Shown here: positions 13,652 to 26,537 of the stretch, one piece after another
Position numbering within the stretch: position 1 is the stretch's first letter
Layout of the letters: each line of letters begins with the position of its first letter
Assembly: GCA_036924285.1 (NCBI GenBank)
Contig: JAYKYS010000001.1
Coordinates: 41,973,501 to 42,037,500 of the forward strand
From: Asterella californica
Lineage: Eukaryota > Streptophyta > Marchantiopsida > Marchantiales > Aytoniaceae
Direction: 5' to 3'
DNA length: 64,000 bases
The notes under the pieces: generated by a model
What the model was told of the DNA's origin: nothing
Databases searched by the model: none
What the model saw: only the letters and a program-made list of their open reading frames with translations
Program-made: the position numbers and the translations under genes

Positions 13652-16404
13652 AATTCAGCAGCGGTTGGAGAGGGTTTACCCCGTCTGCACGCTCATGTGA
13701 ATAACTCCTATATTTGTACTGGGAGGTGCACGAAAGTTTTACACGGATACTGATCCTCTTATTTCTTCAGTCTCTCCCGCGTATGCTGATGGAGCTGCTT
13801 GTGGAGCGTCATATTCAACTAATCGTAGCCTCCTGCTTCATGTGCATATGTAGTAACAAAACTACCTTCCGCACTGTGTTGAGAAGTCGGGAAGACCGTT
13901 ATAAACTGTAAAATTTTTCCACCTGCATATCATTTCAAATAGGTCCCAAAGATTGTCATCTTCTTCTTTCCTCTTACTGGGTCAGTTTGATGGCCAACTT
14001 CTCAGTATAAGCTCTTGATCGACTGTATGTGTTCTACTAACCAAGAACGGGAACCGAACTGTTGCACACCGATTTAGGTTTAGACATCTGAGGCTCGTGT
14101 ACGATAACAGTTAACCTCGACCGCGGAGTTCAGATATTAGTTGCAAGGTGTTTTGTCCAAATAGAACGAATGAGTCAGATGTGCATGGACAGTGAGATCG
14201 ATAAGCTTATGCGGATGGTTAGCATGTTAGAGTGAACCGTTGGCTCTTGTACAGAGATTGAGCGAGATTGAGCATCGGCCGACTTGTTCTGAGCATTTAG
14301 TGTTGTACTAATGGACAACCATGGACGAGTTCGTAGCGAGTGTAACATACTCTTGTGTGCTATACTTATGCACCATGATACTCTTATGTGCATACTGATC
14401 TCGTCCCCACCCGATAGGTGAAAGCCTAAGAATTGTGTTTTCCCGCTTTGTGTGGAATATGTATTCTTGAGACTTCAAACCGCGTACCACTGTTACGGAA
14501 AGCAATCAACTTTTGTTGTTTTGACAAGTCTCTTCCAGTTACGCATACACTGACGAATATGTCCGATGTTTCTTTTCACATAAGGTTGAGGTGGTGGATC
14601 ACTTTTATGTGTTACTCGTTTCCGCCATCTGCACTCTTTTACTTTAATTGCTCTGACATTCACTATTTCAGAGATAAGTAAGATATGTGCTCCCACAAAT
14701 GAGAGCTCATGTTAGTTGAGATTGGTCTATGAAAGTTTATTCAATCATTGTTTTTTATTCATATTTAGTGACAAGCAATTTACGTATGGGATTTCATTCT
14801 TTCCGAGATTTAGTTTTCTTCTCGTTTCTCTAGTTTTCGTAGGTTCTTTTACTAGTTTCAAAGCTGTAGGGTTAGAGCACGCATAAGCTAACTGCGACGT
14901 TAGATACGGAAGATTGTTACGTGATTTTATTTTTTAAACCTTTTAGTTAGCAAGTTTTATTTCAAGATTACCTTCTTCCATCGAACATAACTTTGGGTTT
15001 TATAAATAAATGATATGTTTAATAAGCATATCTGTCGAGGTTAACGTGTTAATTAAAGTATGTATTATAATCATCTTTAATTGGTTATAACAATACTTTT
15101 TTATAATGGTTTGAATAGATCATAACTATTCATTGGTTGAGGAGATAAGTATCGAATTATGAGATGTCGATATGCTAGAATCATGAAGTGCTACGTACAA
15201 TCTTTCACGATTACTCCATCAATTACAGAAAGTAGACGTTGTAATCCATTCTTTGTTTCCATTTTTCGCTGTAATTTAATTCCATTATGTCTCACTTGAT
15301 CTTCAAATAATAGTTCTTTCGCTTGTTGTTACTCACACCTCATGCCATTAAATCAATCATTTGCTCTGACAACGGCATGAAGTCAATAGTTATTCCAACG
15401 TTGTCAGTGATAAAAAAGAACTCAAAAGCTTAAGAAAAATCTTCTGTATAAGTGTAGATTAAGATTTTACTTGAGTCTTTATCGATAGCATTTAAATTTT
15501 AGGTTAGAAGATAAGATGGTCACTCTCAAGAATCACAGGACAGTGCGTAGTTAGTTGAATGATGGCAGAAACTTTATTTTGCCTAAAAATGAAGAAAATT
15601 TTAGGAAACAGAGAAGATTTATGGTGGAAGACGGTAGGGTTAGAGCAAAAGCATGAATTAACGAAATCTGATCTTGGATCTGGAAGATTAGTTCCACGCT
15701 TAAGCTCTAAGGAAATCTAGAGTAAAGACATACGTACCTCTACCGGACCCACCAGCATATGCATCCAAAATGCATTTCTGGTCGAGGAGAAGAAAAAAAA
15801 ACGATAACACAGCTAAGAAAATTATCATATATAATTTTTTAAAAAGTTATTCAGAGACAAGTTTAGTGAATGTATTTAAAATACATTAAGCAGCGACGAA
15901 TACTTATTAGGATTATCCCAGTATTATTCGTCTAGGAAGACTGATGTTCGACTGCTTTGGAAAATACATTCTAGAGAGGAGGACGAATTATTTTAAATTT
16001 TTTATTTACATTTCCAGTTTATGAACGTATGTAGTAATCTTTAGTCTCATAGTTATGATTTTATGCGTCAAAAGATATTTAAGACAACTTTACCATGCAT
16101 CTTTACACTGTTAATAAAACTATTAACTATGATACTGATTTCGTATTTAAGGGGTAAAATATCCTCTGTGTTTGAAGTGTCTATCATGAAGAGTTGAGCT
16201 CTTTGGTTCTCAAATATTCATGCTGATTCTTTGAAGGTGTTTCTGCCACTCGTCTTATGATATGAAAGGATGATTTAGAGAAGAGGAGGAAAATAACACA
16301 CGAGGATCAATGGTAAAGTTATTCATCTCATTGGAATGGAAGTTGAGATATATTATTAAACGTGTTGGAAAGCTATCTCTTGTTAGAAGAAAGTGAATAT
16401 TCTT
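13652..16404. other. AT-rich intergenic sequence, nothing assignable
   Basis: The VTE1 stop is followed by short frames only. From about 14700 onward the DNA is AT-rich with no coherent coding frame, terminal repeat or RNA signature that I can see. Confidence 0.5.
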
Positions 16405-16446
16405 AGTACTCTGTCACTAAAAATATTCACTTAGTGACAGAGTACT
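16405..16446. repeat. Perfect 16-bp hairpin with interleaved second inverted repeat
   Basis: The arms AGTACTCTGTCACTAA (16405-16420) and TTAGTGACAGAGTACT (16431-16446) are perfect reverse complements with a 10-nt loop. A second inverted pair overlaps it: AAGTGAATATT at 16391-16401 with AATATTCACTT at 16422-16432. The structure lies exactly where the truncated LTR of element B begins. Confidence 0.85.
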
Positions 16447-18411
16447 TCGAGACCCTTGGGTATACTTATTTCCATAATGATCCGAACGGTCCAACTCTCA
16501 TTCACAGACAATTGAAGTACCCCAATCCTCCCTCCTTAAGTTTCATTTTCTCCCAGAACATCCAACACGATACACCTCTTCACAAACCGTCTTACCTTAT
16601 GCATCACATGACAGACCTGAACCCAATCACACTTTATGCGCATGCATTCTATCTCTCAATCTCTCAAAATGTTTATGACATGTCACAAGTACAAGCTAAC
16701 CCCTTAAACACCCCTCTTATGTCAATTTTCACAATACATAAACTCTCCAAAATATGACCAAGCAGACCTCTTACGTCCTTAGTATAGCGCTAAGAACTGT
16801 AAATATTTAGTCAGCGCCGACAAGCTAAAGCTTATCTTGTTGTTTTCATCTTCAAACCTCATTAAGGTAGCCATTAAGCACCCAAATGAAGTAAATGAAG
16901 TGCCATAGAGACATTTCAACGAGCTCTATCACTTGATGCTTTGAGAGTCGAGAGTTGAAGGAGAGAAAAAAGTTGCAATTTTCCTCCATGTGTATTTTTG
17001 GAGCAAAAATATGTACCTTAAAATTCGACTTTAATGTAGAAGTCAGTCTACGACACGACATCCACCCCCTCTTAACTCTGTACATCCTCCGGTATGTATC
17101 AGAGATACCAATCAAGGACTGGACCGGTGCTGCACACAACGCATCACTCCCTCGTATTCTCGGGCTCGACATCTTTCTCGATCACTCTCATACTCAAACT
17201 CTGTTGTGATATCGCTTGTTTTCAACTCTTCGTCTCTTCTCTTAAAGACCTTAACGCGCTTGCATGTCACGGTACCTTCAACTTTACATTATCTAGCTCC
17301 CTTAGCGTGTATGTGGTATTGTTGTTAACCTTTTCTACAACATATGAACCAAACCAACCCTTCGAGAACCTTTGAACTGCACTGTGTTGAATTATCTAGA
17401 CTATTGTCGTAGACAAGAACTCAATCTCCTTCCTCGATTTTTATCTCAATCTCAATCAATGTCGTTGACCGAATTGAATCCTGTTTTTCAAACATGTCTC
17501 TTTTAGCCTTTAGAGTGTAATCTCAATGTCCTCGAGTCGTCGTTCGAGTTGTTGGATTCGAACAGCAAGAAGCTCTTCTTTTGATGGATAACTTATCTTT
17601 CCATGGCAGCACACTCCAAGTTCGAACATGTTTCTCGATTGGCATGATAGACTTCTGTCTTGTCATGAGCTCCACCGACATGTAACATGTCACAGTACTA
17701 TGCATAGTGCGATCTGCTCAGAGTGCGAACGGTAAAAATCAAGATCACTGTTGCAAGTTTTTACCAACACCTTAATGATAGACGGACGACCTCGTGCACT
17801 CTTGACGTTCCTTCAGGATTATAGGTAGATGTTAGTGTCAACTTCATCCTATAGTTCTCGAATAATTCACGTGCTTCATGTGCATCAAGTTCTCCACGGT
17901 CGGTCGTTATCTTTTCTATGCATCTTCCTTCAATAAAAGTTGATATACTTCCTCTATAGACTTCGTTCGAGCGCCCTTTCTTCAACCTAGTTCAATAAAT
18001 CTTCCCAAGCGAGTAACAGATATCTCATTTGTCACAACCCCACTGACATGATTACCAAGTCTACAATCCATTTAAAGTGAATCGTCAATGGATATGTAGG
18101 ATGCAGCTCATCTCGATATCGGATCTTTGAGTACATCTAACATGTTACGCAATTCTCCACAACCGAAATCACACCAGTATCGCTCTTTTAGCTTGGCAAA
18201 GGTGGCTCAAATCCCTCTACGTCTGACCTAGAAGCTCTCATAAAACTCCTTTAGCAGCTTTTGTTGATCCTCATTGTTGTTAATTACTCACAACGACATC
18301 CCGCTTTTCTGCTTCAGTCGCTTCCAAAGAAATCCATCTTGTAGCAAAAATCCGTAGGTCTTCCAACGAACTCTTCAAAAATCCTCATCAACCCAACTAG
18401 GATGTTTGGTT
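16447..18411 (-). mobile_element. Element B, left piece: truncated LTR, polypurine tract and integrase end
   Basis: Decayed Ty3/gypsy sequence on the minus strand. The interval 16447-17060 is a truncated LTR of the same family as element A; on the minus strand it starts TGTCGTGTCGTAG. It is preceded by the purine tract GAGGGGGTGGA. The interval 17523-17985 reads as integrase with many stops, including a recognisable TTDRGELDAHEARELFENY and YNPEG. Further right are traces of the integrase N-terminal region. The piece stops at 18411 exactly where element A is inserted, and continues at 28402. Confidence 0.8.
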
Positions 18412-18416
18412 AACGT

Positions 18417-20280
18417 TGTCGTGTCGTGGACCGGCTCCTACTTGAAATTCAAACTTCGATGCTTGTCGCTCCAAAGACACTCATGAGAAGACAAGCTAGG
18501 CCCCAGCTTACGGGCTTTTGGCGCAACTTCGGATCTTCATTTTCATCACATAGATGGGTAGAGCTCCTTGTCAGCTTTCCAAAGGCACTTTGTCTACTTC
18601 GTTTGGACGCCTAGTGGAGAAGTTACAGGACTCGAAAGATGGAGAAAATAAGCTAGGCCCCAGCTTACGGGTTTTTGGCACCACTTCGGATCTTCGTTCT
18701 CATCACATAGATGGGTAGAGCTCGTTGTCAGCTTTCCATGGGCATCTTGTTTATTTCGTTTGGACATCCAGAGAAGAAGTTATGCGATTCGAAAGAAGGC
18801 AAAATCAAGCTAAGCCCCTAGTTTCTTGCTGACTGGGTATTTAGGGCATCAGGCGTTATATCAAGGACGCGAGGGGCCTGCTTCTGATTATTGAGGGTTG
18901 AACTTCGTACGTACAGACTGTTGCAAGGGGGCTGCTTAAGGGGCTTGCTTGTTCCTACGACCTGTCGGTGGATGTTTTGGAGAATTGGGAAGTCCAATAC
19001 ACGCGCGCAAGGTGTCATCGGGTTCAGATCTGTGCAGGCTACGCACAAGTTAAGACAGTTCTTGAAGAGACGGATCGGGGGTTGTGTTCTGGGAGAAATT
19101 GAGACGTAGGGAGCAGAATTGGGGTTTTCAGTTATCTGTGAAGGAGAGTTGGACCGTTCGGGCCGTTCCGGAGTCCAAACTTGCTGTCCTTGGATCCATC
19201 GGGATCAGAACAACGAGTTCTTCAGGAAATTGAAGACGATACAAAGTTTTATCGGACGGTTTGAGAGTTGTGAGAGAAATTGGCTCGCAGGGAAGCGCTT
19301 ACGTCAGGTTTTTATCGCTTGCGACCTGAGATTGGGTTGTTCTTCGCGATCAGTGAGCCAAGCTCTTCGTTCTTGGTGCCTACGCGATGAGGGAGTCCTC
19401 ATGTACGCATAGGAGAAGACTGTAAGTGAATTGGATTGTTGGTTTGGGTGTGGTGAGCAAATTTGAGCCGCAGGGAGCCGATTTACGTCAGTTTTTTGTA
19501 GCCTGCGACCAAATTTCTCGAGTAGTTTTGCAAGGGGAACTCCAAACGGCTTGTTTGGAGTCTTGTTGGGTTCAGGGTGGCCAGATCTACCTACCAGCGA
19601 AGACGGATATCAGTTTAGACGATCCGTTTGTGCGGTGTGAGCGGTTTTAAGCCGCAGGGAGGAGTTTTTGAAGGTTCGGTCACCTGCGACCGAAAATTGA
19701 CGATATCTCGACTATCGGGAGTCGGATCTGAAGGTTTATTGGGCCAACGGAGTCAGGGAAGGAGACCCTATCAACATTTGAAGATCGTTTGGCGAAAGGA
19801 GAAAGTTCCCAGATAGGTCTTTTTCGGTTCCTTCGCTACAGGTTTCGTCCTTTTGAGTTCGTTAAGGACTTAGTTGGTTGTGTATGGCTTGTGGTAGCTA
19901 GCTTTAGCCAAGAGCTAGTGTGTGGATGTGGTTTGGACTTGGGTTTGGATCGCATGATACTGTTGTGGCTCTGGTTGTTAGCAAAGAGAAGTTCCTCTTG
20001 CTTTGAGCTACGCTTTGGCGATTTCAGACTAGGGTTGCGTTTCAGGGGTTTGTTTTAGGGCTTCTGAAGTAGGTTACAGACCGCTCTGGTCTGTTCCTCA
20101 GTTTTGTGCTGTTTGGAGAAAGAATCGACAGTGTACATACTTTCAGAGTGGTATATATCGCAGCATTCCTTTTCGTGGTTGTTCTTCTCTGTCTTGTCTC
20201 TGTTTGGCACACAGCATCTCCACAGCCAGGAACCTCGCGTTTTCCTGGACATCCTTCACGCACAAAATATCCGACACGAT
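18417..20280 (+). repeat. 5' LTR of element A (1864 bp)
   Basis: Begins TGTCGTGTCG and ends CGACACGAT, imperfect inverted termini of the TG...CA type. It is matched over its entire length by 26538-28401. The short open frames inside it are repeated in the other LTR and have no recognisable product. Confidence 0.95.
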
Positions 20281-20284
20281 ACGG

Positions 20285-20302
20285 TGGTGAACTCGACGTG
20301 AA
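20285..20302 (+). other. Putative primer binding site of element A
   Basis: TGGTGAACTCGACGTGAA starts four bases after the 5' LTR. It begins with TGG, as expected for pairing to a tRNA 3' CCA end. Which tRNA it matches was not determined. Confidence 0.5.
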
Positions 20303-20358
20303 GGTCTGGGGTGGAGATTTCTTCTGTGTGTGAACTTTGAAGAAGAGATTGGCAGTCA

Positions 20359-23005
20359 TGAGTGGGGATGAGAAAGGTGATGGAGATGGAGCTAGTGGTT
20401 CAAGTGGGTTGCCGAAGGTGCAGTTGGATCCAGCGACTGCATCGATGTTCCAAGCTTTCACTATGTTCTTACGGCAGCAACAATCTGATGAGCGGAAGGA
20501 AGCTTTGGCAACAAAGGCGCTACAAGCGGTGGTCAGCAGGATTGACCAGTTTGAAGAGAAAGATGTCTCAAGATATTTGAGGCATTTTGTGAAGGAGATG
20601 GAGCTGAACCGGGTCTCAGAAGATGAGATGATTGAGACGTTTGAGTTAGCAGCAGCTCCAGAGATTATGGATCATGTTAAAATGCTAACGAAGCATTTTA
20701 ACAAGGATTGGGAGACTCGTGCCTTGATGGATGAGTATTTCTTGGAGGACTCTGATCGAGTCACCAAGAAGTCCTTCTTGGAGTGGGTTGAGCAACCAAG
20801 GAAGGGTCTACAAGCTACTGAGTTGCTCAGGGAGTTTGAGAAGCAGTTTTCACGGCTAACCAGGATGGAGAAGTTGACGTTGCAGTCCAACAAGACAGCT
20901 AAAGCACAAGTCTAGCTACTGAGAGCACGTGGAGCTATTTTCACTGACTACCTTATTCTCGTCAGAGAGTCCTTCGATCTGCTACACCCCTATGCTAATA
21001 GAGCTAATAAAGCTCCGGGCTGCTGGCGCGTCTACGCTGTTTCTTTTTTAGTAGAGGGCGCACAAAATGCCCTCAAGCATAAGTCCTCAATTTCCGGGAT
21101 TATAAGAGGGTACGGTAAAGCTCCGAAAATACGAACATTCTCCGGGCTGCAGATGAGAAGTTGCAGGAGAAGCTAGAGGTACTTCCGGAAGACCGGGAGG
21201 AGGACGATGGATTGACTAGCAGCTGGAAGAAGGTTGAAGAAGTTGTTGGTCTGCTCACCAAGAGGGAGCGGAGGCGAGAGAAGGTTCCTGTTAGGAGACT
21301 GGCGCCAACACCTACAGCTGTAACACATGTTCTTGTAGTCCGACCAGTGGTTCCTGTTGCTAGACAGGTAGTACCAGTTGCTCCAGCTGTTCCAGTTGTT
21401 CCAGTTGTTCAGGCACCTATGGTACCTCCGAAGAAGGATGATTCAAACTTTGAGAAGATCATGCGTGGAATGCGAGGCTTGCAGATCAAGCTCACCAGAT
21501 TGGAGGAACAAGGGTCTACAAGCGGAGCGAAACCTGTTGAGAAGCAAGGCTGGATCCAGCGGTGTATCTGGTGAGATGGTACCGATCATCCGCGCAGAGA
21601 TTGCAAGGAGTTCAGTGATACTTTGCAGCAAGGGGTGATCTTCTGGAAGGATGGGAAGGTAGCGTTGAGGGATACTGGTGCACTTCTTCAGACCAACCTT
21701 GGTAGAGGAGGGATGAAGAAGTTGGTTGAGGACCACCTATCAACACAAGCAGTCGCCATCGTGGAAGCTGGAACTTATGGCACAAGGGTAGAGGATCAGG
21801 CTGAGAGGAGTTTCAACAAGCAAGTTGAGCCAAGTGAGTTGTGGTCATCTGCCATCTCCATGAAACAGAAAGGGAAGATGGCACGTGAGACGTTGCAGAG
21901 GACAGCTGCTACGATCAGAAGGGATACTGGATGAGAGGATCCGATAGAAGCTCTATCGGTGCATGCGTACATCGCCAAGAACCAACACGAAGCGTTGTTG
22001 GAAGAGAAGAGAAGGCGAGATTCAGAGGATTCAGGAGAAGGGACTTCTTCAAAGAGGCAGACTCGAGGGGAGAAGGTTCGCCAAGAGCTTCGGGATGCAG
22101 GAGCTCAAGACCTACCGATGGACGATGCTCCTTCTCCATCGAAGGAGAAATCTCAGAAGGAGAAGGGTAAGCCGGTTGCATACAAGCTGCAGTCGGATAT
22201 CGAGGCTTCAACAGACTTGAAGGGAGTCTTGGAAGATCGCATTTTGAATGCGAAGGTGGAGTTTACCTTGAGAGAAGTGTTAGGCATCGTCAAGCGTGAG
22301 TTTCATGATGTCATCATCGATGTCATCAAACGGAAACGACAGATTACGGATGAGACTAGTTTATCGCATGTTGTGGATACTAGGATGTCTGTGGATGAGG
22401 AGAGAGAGCTTGCAAGGTGCAGTGTCTATTCTCCAGAGGAAGAAAGAGATCAAAGACGCAGGTTGCATTTTGAGGATGAAGAGGAGGATGGGAAGCGGAG
22501 CTCAAGTCATTATAGCCACAGTCACTGGGCTCGAGCTACGACGGAGACGTTGGTGAGGATCGAAGACTTGGATGAGCCGGTGGTTGCTCTGATCGATCAT
22601 GGATCAGAAATCAACATCATGTCCAAGGAGCTGTACAAGAAGAAGAAGTGGCCGATCGACACAGAGCATGGATGGGTCATAAGAGCAGCCAACAACACGA
22701 GAAGAGACTTGTATGGAGCTTGTCTAGACATCAGAGTGCGCGTAGGTGATGTTGCTATCGAGCAAAACTTCTTTGTTCAGGAAGCTACATCATACCCGCT
22801 CATTCTGGGCCAACCTTTCATCATAGCGACCCGTATGGAGACAAAGGTACTGGACGACGGATCTGCGTATGCTAGGATCCGAAGTCAAGATGGGAAGAGA
22901 GCGGTACAGTTCCTGACTGTACCGTCCAACCACGAGCGCAACCGAGATCGTTTGAGGGAGAAGCCGCTTCCAAGGGTGAGTGAAGAGTTCAGGGATTTTC
23001 GTTGA
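20359..23005 (+). pseudogene. Element A gag-protease, broken
   Basis: Capsid-type gag starts at ATG 20359. It is interrupted by an insertion at about 20901-21137 and resumes as AADEKLQEKLEVLPEDRE. The zinc knuckle begins CIW near 21565, but its second Cys codon is TGA where element D has TGC; the rest (H and C) follows. A second TGA near 21932 stands where D has TGG. From 21959 a frame of 348 codons is intact and holds the retropepsin-like protease (VALIDHGSEINIMSKELY). It ends at 23005. The pol frame starts in the overlapping TTGA, one base back, consistent with frameshifted expression in the live element. Confidence 0.85.
20901..21137. other. About 237-bp insertion within gag of element A
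   Basis: Homologous gag in element D and in the copy at 59.4 kb runs straight through this point. In A it is split by AT/GC-mixed DNA with stops in the gag frame. No clear terminal inverted repeat, GT-AG intron ends or long target duplication was found. The duplicated gag fragment of D breaks off at the equivalent codon. Confidence 0.7.
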
Positions 23006-26000
23006 GTACCACTATAGAGCGGGATTGTGGTGGTGCGCAAGAGAAGGTACTCTCGCTTGATGGAGATAGTGCCTTTTGTACAGGGTTTGTTGGGTTTTCA
23101 GATTGTGGGATTGCTATTTACAGGAGGATAGAAGAGTTGAGAAGAAAAGAACAAAAACATTTGCGTGGTGTTGAGTTGATGTTGAAAGAGTTGGGTGAGC
23201 TAGAAGGGGATGAATGGATTTCTGGTGTTTATGAAGAGGATGGGTTGGAGGATCCTTTGCGAGAGATCATGTCTATTGGATGGGAGGATATGGATAAGGT
23301 CGTGCAGATTCATTCAAGGGAGGTCTATTCGGTGATCGAATCATTCCGTGCACCAGAGGTTCGAGTTGAGACAAGGTACAAGACAGTGGATAGGAAGGTA
23401 AAGCCAGTTGCTGGTCCTTTGCCGGAAGACACCAACCAACAGATGGATCGAGCTTCAAAGGAGAAGAGTTTGAGAGATCCTGTAATGATAGGACACAAGT
23501 TCACGGAGAAGACCCTTGAAGAGCTGAAGATTGGATCTGATGAGTCTCTTCTACCAGAAGAGAGGATGTGCTTCAAGGAGATGCTTTCAAGACATGGGAA
23601 AGCATTTGCTTTTGAGCCACATGAGATTGGATGTGTAGATCCGTACGTTGTTACCCCGATGGTTATCTTCACGGTACCGCATGTGCCATGGAACTTGAGA
23701 CCAATTCCAGTACCGCGGGCTCACTTGCCCAAACTAGTGGAGTTGCTGAAGGAGAAGATGCGGATGAAGATCTTGGAGCCGTTGTTTGCACCATATTCAA
23801 GCAGATGGTTTACAGTACCAAAGAAGAATGGGTCGCTGCGGTTCATCCAAGACATGCAGCCGGTGAACGCAGTAACAATCAGAAATGCTGGGGTGGGACC
23901 GATTGTGGATGAGTTTGCAGAAGCGTTTGCAAGAAGAGCGATTTACTCGATGGGAGATCTTTACTCAGGGTATGATCAGTTTCAACTAGCGGAGGAGAGC
24001 AGAAGCTTCACGACAATGAGGACACCTTTGGGGTTGGTTAGGATGTGTACCTTACCACAGGGAGCTACCAACTCGGTAGCACACATGATGAACGGGATGA
24101 ATCGAGTTCTAAGGGACTTCATCCCCGAAAAGACGATGTCGTTCTTGGATGACATCCCCATCAAAAGATGTGTGGAAGATGAGAAGGATGAAGCATTAGA
24201 TCAGAGGGGGTGTCGGCGATATGTCACTGATTACATCGCAGACTGTGAGAAGATCTTATCTCGACTTGAGGAAGTTCATCTTACGCTGTCAGGTGCGAAG
24301 TCTACATTTGGAGTTAGAGAGGTTTTGATCGTTGATCATTTGTGTGGATCGTTTGGTCGGAAGCCAGATCCGAATAAGGTGGATGCGATTGGAAGGATGA
24401 AGGAGGTTTGCAACTCGCTGACAGAAGTAAGAAGATTTTTGGGTGCTTGTGTATTCTACCACATTTGGATTCCTCATTATGTGCATGTGGCGGATCCGTT
24501 GTATGGATTGTTGCGTAAGGGTCATAAATTCAGATGGGAGGAAGAGCATACTGATGCGGTAAGGAAGCTGAAGTTTTTACTATCATTTCCTCCTGGGAAG
24601 GATTGATTACAAGGGTGCTAGGCCGGTGGTTCTTACTGTGGATACAAGTCCAGTTGCAATTGGATGGGCAGCCGGACAGGATGATGAGGATGGAGACAGG
24701 TTTGCGGTTAGGTTCGGAGCAAAGGTGTTAAGTGCTCGACAACGTGCTTACCCGCAAGTGAAGAGAGAATTGTGGGGTATTGTTTCAGCTATGAAAACTG
24801 AGAAAGAGTATTTGATTGGAGCAGTAGTGGTGGTTGAAACTGATTGCTTGCCGTTGTTAGGGATGATCATGAATTGTTCAACTCCTGATATTGCGATGTT
24901 ACGATGGATCGCATATATCAAGTCGTTGAACCCGGAGTTTAGACATATCGCAGGGAAGGATAATCTGATGGCGGATATGTTATCTCGGGCTCGATATGAT
25001 GGGGAAGATGAGATGGTAGAAGACATTGACGACGTGGGTACAGAGTTCTATTCGATTGCACAGACAGGAAGAGAAGATGAGTTGTTTGTTGAAGGGTTGT
25101 ATGATGGTGATTTGCTTGATATCGGGAGGTACCTTAGTACGATGGTTAAGCAGACAGGTTGGACAGATGAGAGGTTTCGGAGAGTTAGAAGGAAGGCCTA
25201 CAACTTCATGTTGCAGGATGGGTTTCTTTGGAAGCGATCGAAGCAAAAAGGTGGAGTACCGCTACGGGTGATTTGCAACAAGGAAGGTCAGCAGAAGTTG
25301 CTCAAGGCGTTCCATGAGAGTCTTTGGGCTGGACATCGAGGGATTTGGGCCACTTTTACAAAGATGACAGAGCGGTATTGGTGGAAAAACATGTACAGGG
25401 ATGTTGTATCTTTTGTGGAGTCTTGTTTGACATGTCAGATGTATTCGAATATCCGACATCGTGACGGATTACATCCGACTTATCCGTTGGCGATCCACTT
25501 CAAGTGGGTGGTAGACTTGGTGATTATGCCGGTTGGATTATGGCAGATGAGATACTTGGTACTTGCTAGAGAGGATCTTTCAAGTCGAGGGTAGGGCGCT
25601 TCGGACGAAGACAACTGAAGGGGTATGTAGATTTCTCTTGGAAGAGGTTGTTTGTCGGTATGGATGTGTGGGAAAGATCACTGCAGATCGGGGAGAGCTA
25701 GATGCACATGAGGCTCGTGAATTCTTTGCAAGGTGTGGGGTGAGGTTGTCACTGACAACTGCTTACAACCCCGAAGGGAATGCCAAGAGTGAACGTGGTC
25801 ATCCACCCATTGTGAAGGCTTTGGTGAAGGCTTGCAACGGAAGGGTGCGCGAGTGGCCTCGACTCTTACCATTTGCGTTATGGACAGATAGAACGACGCA
25901 CAGCTCGGTGACAGATTACATGCCGGTGGAACTCATCACAGGTCAGAAGCCTATCATGCCGATTGAAGAACATGTTCTGACATGGAGTGTGTTACCTTGG

Positions 26001-26462
26001 GAGGATAATTTGACTAGAGAAGAGCTTCTTGCTATTCGAATTAGGCAGTTAGAGAGAAGACCAGAGGATATCCAAACTGCTTTGGATAGGCTGCGAGAAG
26101 CACGGTTGAAGAACAAGGTCAGATTTGATCAGCGACATCGTTTGAGACCTAGGGAAATCAAGGAAGGTGATTGTGTGTTAGTCTATGATAACAGTCTAGA
26201 CAACCAGCATAGTGCACTCCGGAAGTTTTCTAGAAGATGGTTTGGTCCGTATGTGGTGAAGAAGGTTCATGACAACGCAACTTACGCCCTGCAAGAGTTG
26301 GATGGAACAAGCTTGAAGGTACCAGTGGCAGGTAAACGAGTCAAGATTTTCAAAAAGAGAGATGAGGAGGTCGATCTAGCAGATATCTTGACGGAGTTTC
26401 AGTTTGAGGATGAGGATTATGCAGAAGATCTTGAAGGTGAGGTTGGTTACGATGGGAAGTAG
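23002..26462 (+). pseudogene. Element A pol: RT, RNase H, integrase, broken
   Basis: Frame 23002-24606 holds the reverse transcriptase, with RFIQDMQPVNAVTIRNAG, TLPQGATNS and the catalytic box as FLDD instead of the usual YxDD. A frameshift near 24606 separates it from RNase H (24626 on: TVDTSPVAIGWAAGQ, ETDCLP). The integrase zinc-binding region follows (HESLWAGHRG, CLTCQ). Another frameshift near 25590 leads to the integrase core in 25563-26462, with ITADRGELDAHEAREFF and the catalytic Glu in NAKSERGH. The C-terminal part contains FSRRWFGPYVVKKVHDNATY, a GPY/F-like module. No chromodomain was seen. Confidence 0.88.
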
Positions 26463-26525
26463 GACGATAAGCCGGTCCACTCCTTGGTTGGTATCTCTGG
26501 TGCATACCGGAGGATGCACAGGTTC

Positions 26526-26537
26526 AGAGGGGGTGGA
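26526..26537 (+). other. Polypurine tract of element A
   Basis: AGAGGGGGTGGA lies directly before the 3' LTR. This is the plus-strand priming position of LTR retrotransposons. Element B has nearly the same tract on the minus strand, before its LTR at 17060. Confidence 0.75.

Noticed and set aside
18417..20280. Open frames of 60-97 codons inside the LTRs of A (repeated at 26538-28401)
   Set aside because: They lie within LTRs, have no recognisable domain and are explained as chance frames. The same holds for frames in the D LTRs and for those antisense to gag at 36456-36822 and 44533-44899.
20901..21137. A spliced intron in gag of element A
   Set aside because: No GT-AG ends fit the point of interruption. 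It is recorded as an insertion of unknown type.
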